In this document: in pieces, positions 61,712 to 64,000 of the stretch | How positions within the stretch are numbered: position 1 is the first letter of the stretch | How the letters are laid out: every line of letters starts with the position of its first letter | NCBI RefSeq assembly: GCF_014076415.1 | Contig: NZ_CP043568.1 | Span: 620,001 to 684,000, forward strand | DNA: 64,000 nucleotides | From: Comamonas testosteroni | GTDB taxonomy: Bacteria > Pseudomonadota > Gammaproteobacteria > Burkholderiales > Burkholderiaceae_C | Direction: 5' to 3' | Translations under genes and position numbers: made by a program | Notes under the pieces: model-generated | The model's database searches: none | What the model was told of the DNA's origin: nothing | Seen by the model: only the letters and a program-made list of their open reading frames with translations

Positions 61712-62578
61712 TCAGCCGCCAGACTCCAGCGTGAATCCTGCATTGCTGTCCTGACCCAGCAGCTTGACCAGCTGAGGCATGGCAGGCTTGAGCTGATCCT
61801 TGAGATTGAACGGCGGGTTGATCAGAAACATGCCGCTGGCGGGCAGGCCGCCGCGCTCCGAGGTCTTGTTGCTCTTGACCGTGAGCGTTGCATGCAGCCA
61901 GCTCTTGTCGGCCTTGGTGGCCATGGTCTTGAGGCGCTTGGGCAGGTCATGGGCTTCGGGGCGCGGGATGATGGGGTACCAGACGGCGTAAGTGCCTGTG
62001 GGAAAGCGCTTGAGGCTGTCCGCCACCATATCCAGCACGCGGCCGTAGTCGGTCTTCAGTTCGTAGCTCGGATCGCAGAGCAGCAATGCGCGGCGCGATG
62101 GCGGAGGCAGGAATTTCTTCACGCCTTTAAAACCGTCCTCGTGCAGGATGGCGACCTGGCGCCTGACTTCCAGCTGTGCCATGTTGCCGGTCAGCGAGCG
62201 CATGTCCGTGGGGTGCAGCTCAAAGGCCTTGAGACGGTCATGACCGCGCAGCAGCGCCTGGGTGATGAAGGGCGAGCCGGGATAGTTGCGGATGGCATTG
62301 CCCTGGTTGAAGCGACGCACCATCTGAAGATAGTCCTGCAGCACCGGGGCCAGCTCGGCCTCCTTGGCGGCAGCCAGGCGCAGCACGCCTTCTTCGGCCT
62401 CGCCGCTCTTGCTGGCGTAGTCGCCGTCCAGGCGGTACAGGCCGGCTCCGCCGTGGGTGTCGAGCACCGTCAGCGCAGCCTCTTTTTGCGTGAGGTATTG
62501 CACGGTGGCAATCAGAACGGTGTGCTTGAGCACATCGGCGTGATTGCCTGCATGGAAGGCGTGGCGGTAACTGAACAT
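61712..62578 (-). CDS. rlmJ: 23S rRNA (adenine2030-N6)-methyltransferase RlmJ
   Basis: A 288-residue SAM-dependent methyltransferase. It starts MFSYRHAFHAGNHADVLKH, the RlmJ N-terminal signature, which fixes the start at 62578. LDTHGGAGLYRL is the SAM-binding region and YPGSPFITQALL follows. The catalytic motif, usually DPPY, is here DPSYELKTDY (~residues 165-174), with Pro replaced by Ser. The C-terminal part KRFPTGTYAVWYPI matches the family. Activity should be retained if Ser is tolerated, but this is worth noting. Confidence 0.93.
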   Translation of the reverse strand: MFSYRHAFHAGNHADVLKHTVLIATVQYLTQKEAALTVLDTHGGAGLYRLDGDYASKSGEAEEGVLRLAAAKEAELAPVLQDYLQMVRRFNQGNAIRNYPGSPFITQALLRGHDRLKAFELHPTDMRSLTGNMAQLEVRRQVAILHEDGFKGVKKFLPPPSRRALLLCDPSYELKTDYGRVLDMVADSLKRFPTGTYAVWYPIIPRPEAHDLPKRLKTMATKADKSWLHATLTVKSNKTSERGGLPASGMFLINPPFNLKDQLKPAMPQLVKLLGQDSNAGFTLESGG

Positions 62579-62910
62579 AGAAATGGATGGTAACCAGCAG
62601 GGCAAGAGGGGAACAGCACTTTTTACCCTGTGGTCTTTAAAGGCTGTCGGCGCCTGGGTGCAGAGGGAGAAACAGGCGCTAGGGGCTGTTTCACAACAGG
62701 CTGCTGCACGAAAACACGCAGATTCTGGCGTTTTTGTATAATGGCGGGCTTCGCAGCGATTTTATGGTTCCCGCGGCGAAGGCTTGGGCCAAGTTTAAAT
62801 GGGTCCGAGTAACCCCGCCTAAGAGGCTTCCTTTAAAAGACCTGTCTTTTTCAAGAAGAAGCACCGACCGCGGAAAAGGGACCGCCAAACCCTCTTGAAA
62901 GAGAAAACTC
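62579..62910 (+). promoter_or_regulatory. rplM: Promoter and long leader of the rplM operon
   Basis: This 332-bp divergent region has a TATAAT -10 box at 62737-62742, giving a leader of about 160 bases before rplM. The leader has a small AAAAGA/TCTTTT hairpin at 62835-62850 and purine-rich GAAAGAGA next to the ATG. Ribosomal-protein leaders often bind their own product. I see no specific known L13-leader consensus. Confidence 0.6.
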
Positions 62911-63339
62911 ATGTCTACATTCAGCGCAAAGCCCGCTGAGGTGCAACACGAGTGGTTTGTGATTGACGCCACCGATAAGGTGCTCGGACGTGTCGCCAGC
63001 GAAGTGGCACTCCGTCTGCGCGGCAAGCACAAGGCCATTTACACACCTCACGTTGACACCGGTGACTACATCGTCATCATCAACGCCTCCAAGCTCAAGG
63101 TCACTGGTACCAAGAACCTGGACAAGGTGTACTACCGTCACTCCGGTTTCCCCGGCGGCATCACTGCCACCAACTTCCGCGACCTGCAAGCCAAGTTCCC
63201 TGGCCGTGCTCTCGAGAAGGCCGTCAAGGGCATGCTGCCCAAGGGTCCTCTGGGCTACGCCATGATCAAGAAGCTGAAGGTTTACGGCGGTGCTGAGCAC
63301 CCCCATACCGCACAGCAGCCTAAGGCTCTGGAAATCTAA
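62911..63339 (+). CDS. rplM: 50S ribosomal protein L13
   Basis: A 142-residue ribosomal protein. It begins [20 protein letters not shown], with [20 protein letters not shown] (~20-39) and the hallmark [19 protein letters not shown] (~47-65). [20 protein letters not shown] is conserved at the C-terminal half. It forms an operon with rpsI, ten bases downstream. Confidence 0.98.
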   Translation: MSTFSAKPAEVQHEWFVIDATDKVLGRVASEVALRLRGKHKAIYTPHVDTGDYIVIINASKLKVTGTKNLDKVYYRHSGFPGGITATNFRDLQAKFPGRALEKAVKGMLPKGPLGYAMIKKLKVYGGAEHPHTAQQPKALEI

Positions 63340-63349
63340 GGAGACCTAG

Positions 63350-63742
63350 ATGATTGGTGATTGGAACAATGGCACAGGCCGTCGCAAGTCCAGCGTCGCT
63401 CGCGTGTTTCTGAAGAAGGGCTCCGGCAAGATTACTGTGAATGGCAAGGACATTCAGCAGTACTTCGGCCGCGAAACCTCCATCATGATCGCAAAGCAAC
63501 CCCTGGTTCTGACTGAGAACCTGGAGACTTTCGACATTCAAGTGAACGTCCATGGCGGCGGCGAATCCGGTCAAGCCGGTGCAACCCGTCACGGCATCAC
63601 TCGTGCCCTGATCGACTATGACGCAGCGCTGAAGCCTGCACTGAGCCAAGCCGGCTTCGTGACTCGCGACGCTCGTGAAGTCGAACGTAAGAAGGTCGGT
63701 CTGCACTCCGCACGCCGCGCCAAGCAGTTCTCGAAGCGTTAA
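63350..63742 (+). CDS. rpsI: 30S ribosomal protein S9
   Basis: A 130-residue ribosomal protein. [20 protein letters not shown] (residues ~7-26) and the C-terminal [18 protein letters not shown], which reaches the P-site tRNA, identify it. AAGGAG is just before the ATG. Two terminators follow. Confidence 0.98.
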   Translation: MIGDWNNGTGRRKSSVARVFLKKGSGKITVNGKDIQQYFGRETSIMIAKQPLVLTENLETFDIQVNVHGGGESGQAGATRHGITRALIDYDAALKPALSQAGFVTRDAREVERKKVGLHSARRAKQFSKR

Positions 63743-63759
63743 TCCGCGTCCCCTGCAGG

Positions 63760-63780
63760 AAAGACTCTTCGGAGTCTTTT
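63760..63780 (+). terminator. UUCG-loop terminator after rpsI
   Basis: Stem AAAGACTC (63760-63767), loop TTCG, GAGTCTTT (63772-63779), then T. The T-tract is short. Confidence 0.7.
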
Positions 63781-63785
63781 CAAGA

Positions 63786-63821
63786 AAAGCCGCCTCGAAT
63801 GCAAGTTCCAGGCGGTTTTTT
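63786..63821 (+). terminator. Second terminator after rpsI
   Basis: CCGCCT (63790-63795) and AGGCGG (63810-63815) with flanking A-run and T-run (63816-63821). With the preceding stem this gives a tandem terminator. Confidence 0.85.
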
Positions 63822-63952
63822 CATGGGCGGTGCAGCCTTGTCCAGCGCTTGCGCAAAGCCCCCACTTGCTCTGGCGACAAACAGATGCGGCCGGTATTCC
63901 CGAGCCCCTTGCTGTACCATTTCAAGCAATCAAGAAACTACGGAGTAATGCC

Positions 63953-64000
63953 ATGAGCGCCGTTGCTGAAACCACGACCACCGAAATGCCTTCCCCCATC
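63953..64000 (+). CDS. erpA: Iron-sulphur cluster insertion protein ErpA, 3' end cut by window edge
   Basis: Sixteen codons are visible (MSAVAETTTTEMPSPI). In my recollection ErpA of Comamonadaceae starts almost the same way, and erpA follows rpsI in many betaproteobacteria. CGGAG lies 8 bases before the ATG. ErpA delivers Fe-S clusters to apoproteins. The call rests on N-terminus and context only. Confidence 0.7.
   Translation, partial: MSAVAETTTTEMPSPI

Overview
The window looks like chromosomal DNA of a high-GC betaproteobacterium of the family Comamonadaceae, most likely Comamonas (C. testosteroni-like). This rests on the leucine-catabolism gene set, an Omp32-type porin, a Bug-type solute receptor, an S-adenosylhomocysteine riboswitch in front of ahcY, the rplM-rpsI-erpA order, and dispersed intergenic repeats that I recall from this family. 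No tRNA, rRNA, CRISPR array, intact insertion sequence or prophage was seen.

Layout. 1-8241: leucine/isovalerate degradation block (liuB, liuC, liuD, liuE) with an alpha/beta hydrolase, a DUF4126 membrane protein and a GhrA-like reductase between the liu genes. 8289-11238: small housekeeping or accessory genes (DUF2799 lipoprotein, YbaK-type deacylase, DUF1289, HCCA isomerase, SDR). 11408-15091: divergent IclR regulator and a Bug receptor / RraA-like aldolase / D-2-hydroxyacid dehydrogenase cluster. 15177-17571: OYE-type flavin oxidoreductase and a LysR regulator beside a gene remnant. 17664-21678: acetate permease pair (DUF485 protein, ActP) and an MHS-family transporter. 21938-23312: porin and a 45-residue membrane peptide. 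23462-30175: double-length UvrA and a SUKH/L12-like fusion protein.

30276-34725 is an accessory insertion (MHS transporter, GMC oxidoreductase, IclR regulator). It is flanked by two fragments of a dctM-like gene, in the order and orientation expected of one interrupted gene, and has a duplicated piece of the uvrA 3' end at one edge. 35097-39814 is a two-gene unit: a Pls/PosA-like single-module NRPS with six membrane segments and three beta-helix domains, plus its phosphopantetheinyl transferase. This is the best candidate for an undescribed biosynthetic system, probably making a homo-oligomer of a cationic amino acid.

39889-43036 is a TRAP transporter operon, followed by a HAD phosphatase and prfC. 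46151-47425 is an MFS exporter. 47534-56763 is a potassium-transport locus with the unusual order kdpF, small peptide, kdpA, kdpC, kdpB, TorF-like porin, kdpD, kdpE. 56785-60803 is a methyl-cycle group (SAH riboswitch, ahcY, tlyA-like methyltransferase, metF). The window ends with rlpA, rlmJ, rplM, rpsI and the start of erpA.

Two dispersed repeat families run through the window. An AT-rich palindromic element (type A) lies mostly at gene ends, and one copy appears to be translated as a linker inside UvrA. A GC-rich element (type B) has three copies, one splitting the TRAP operon.
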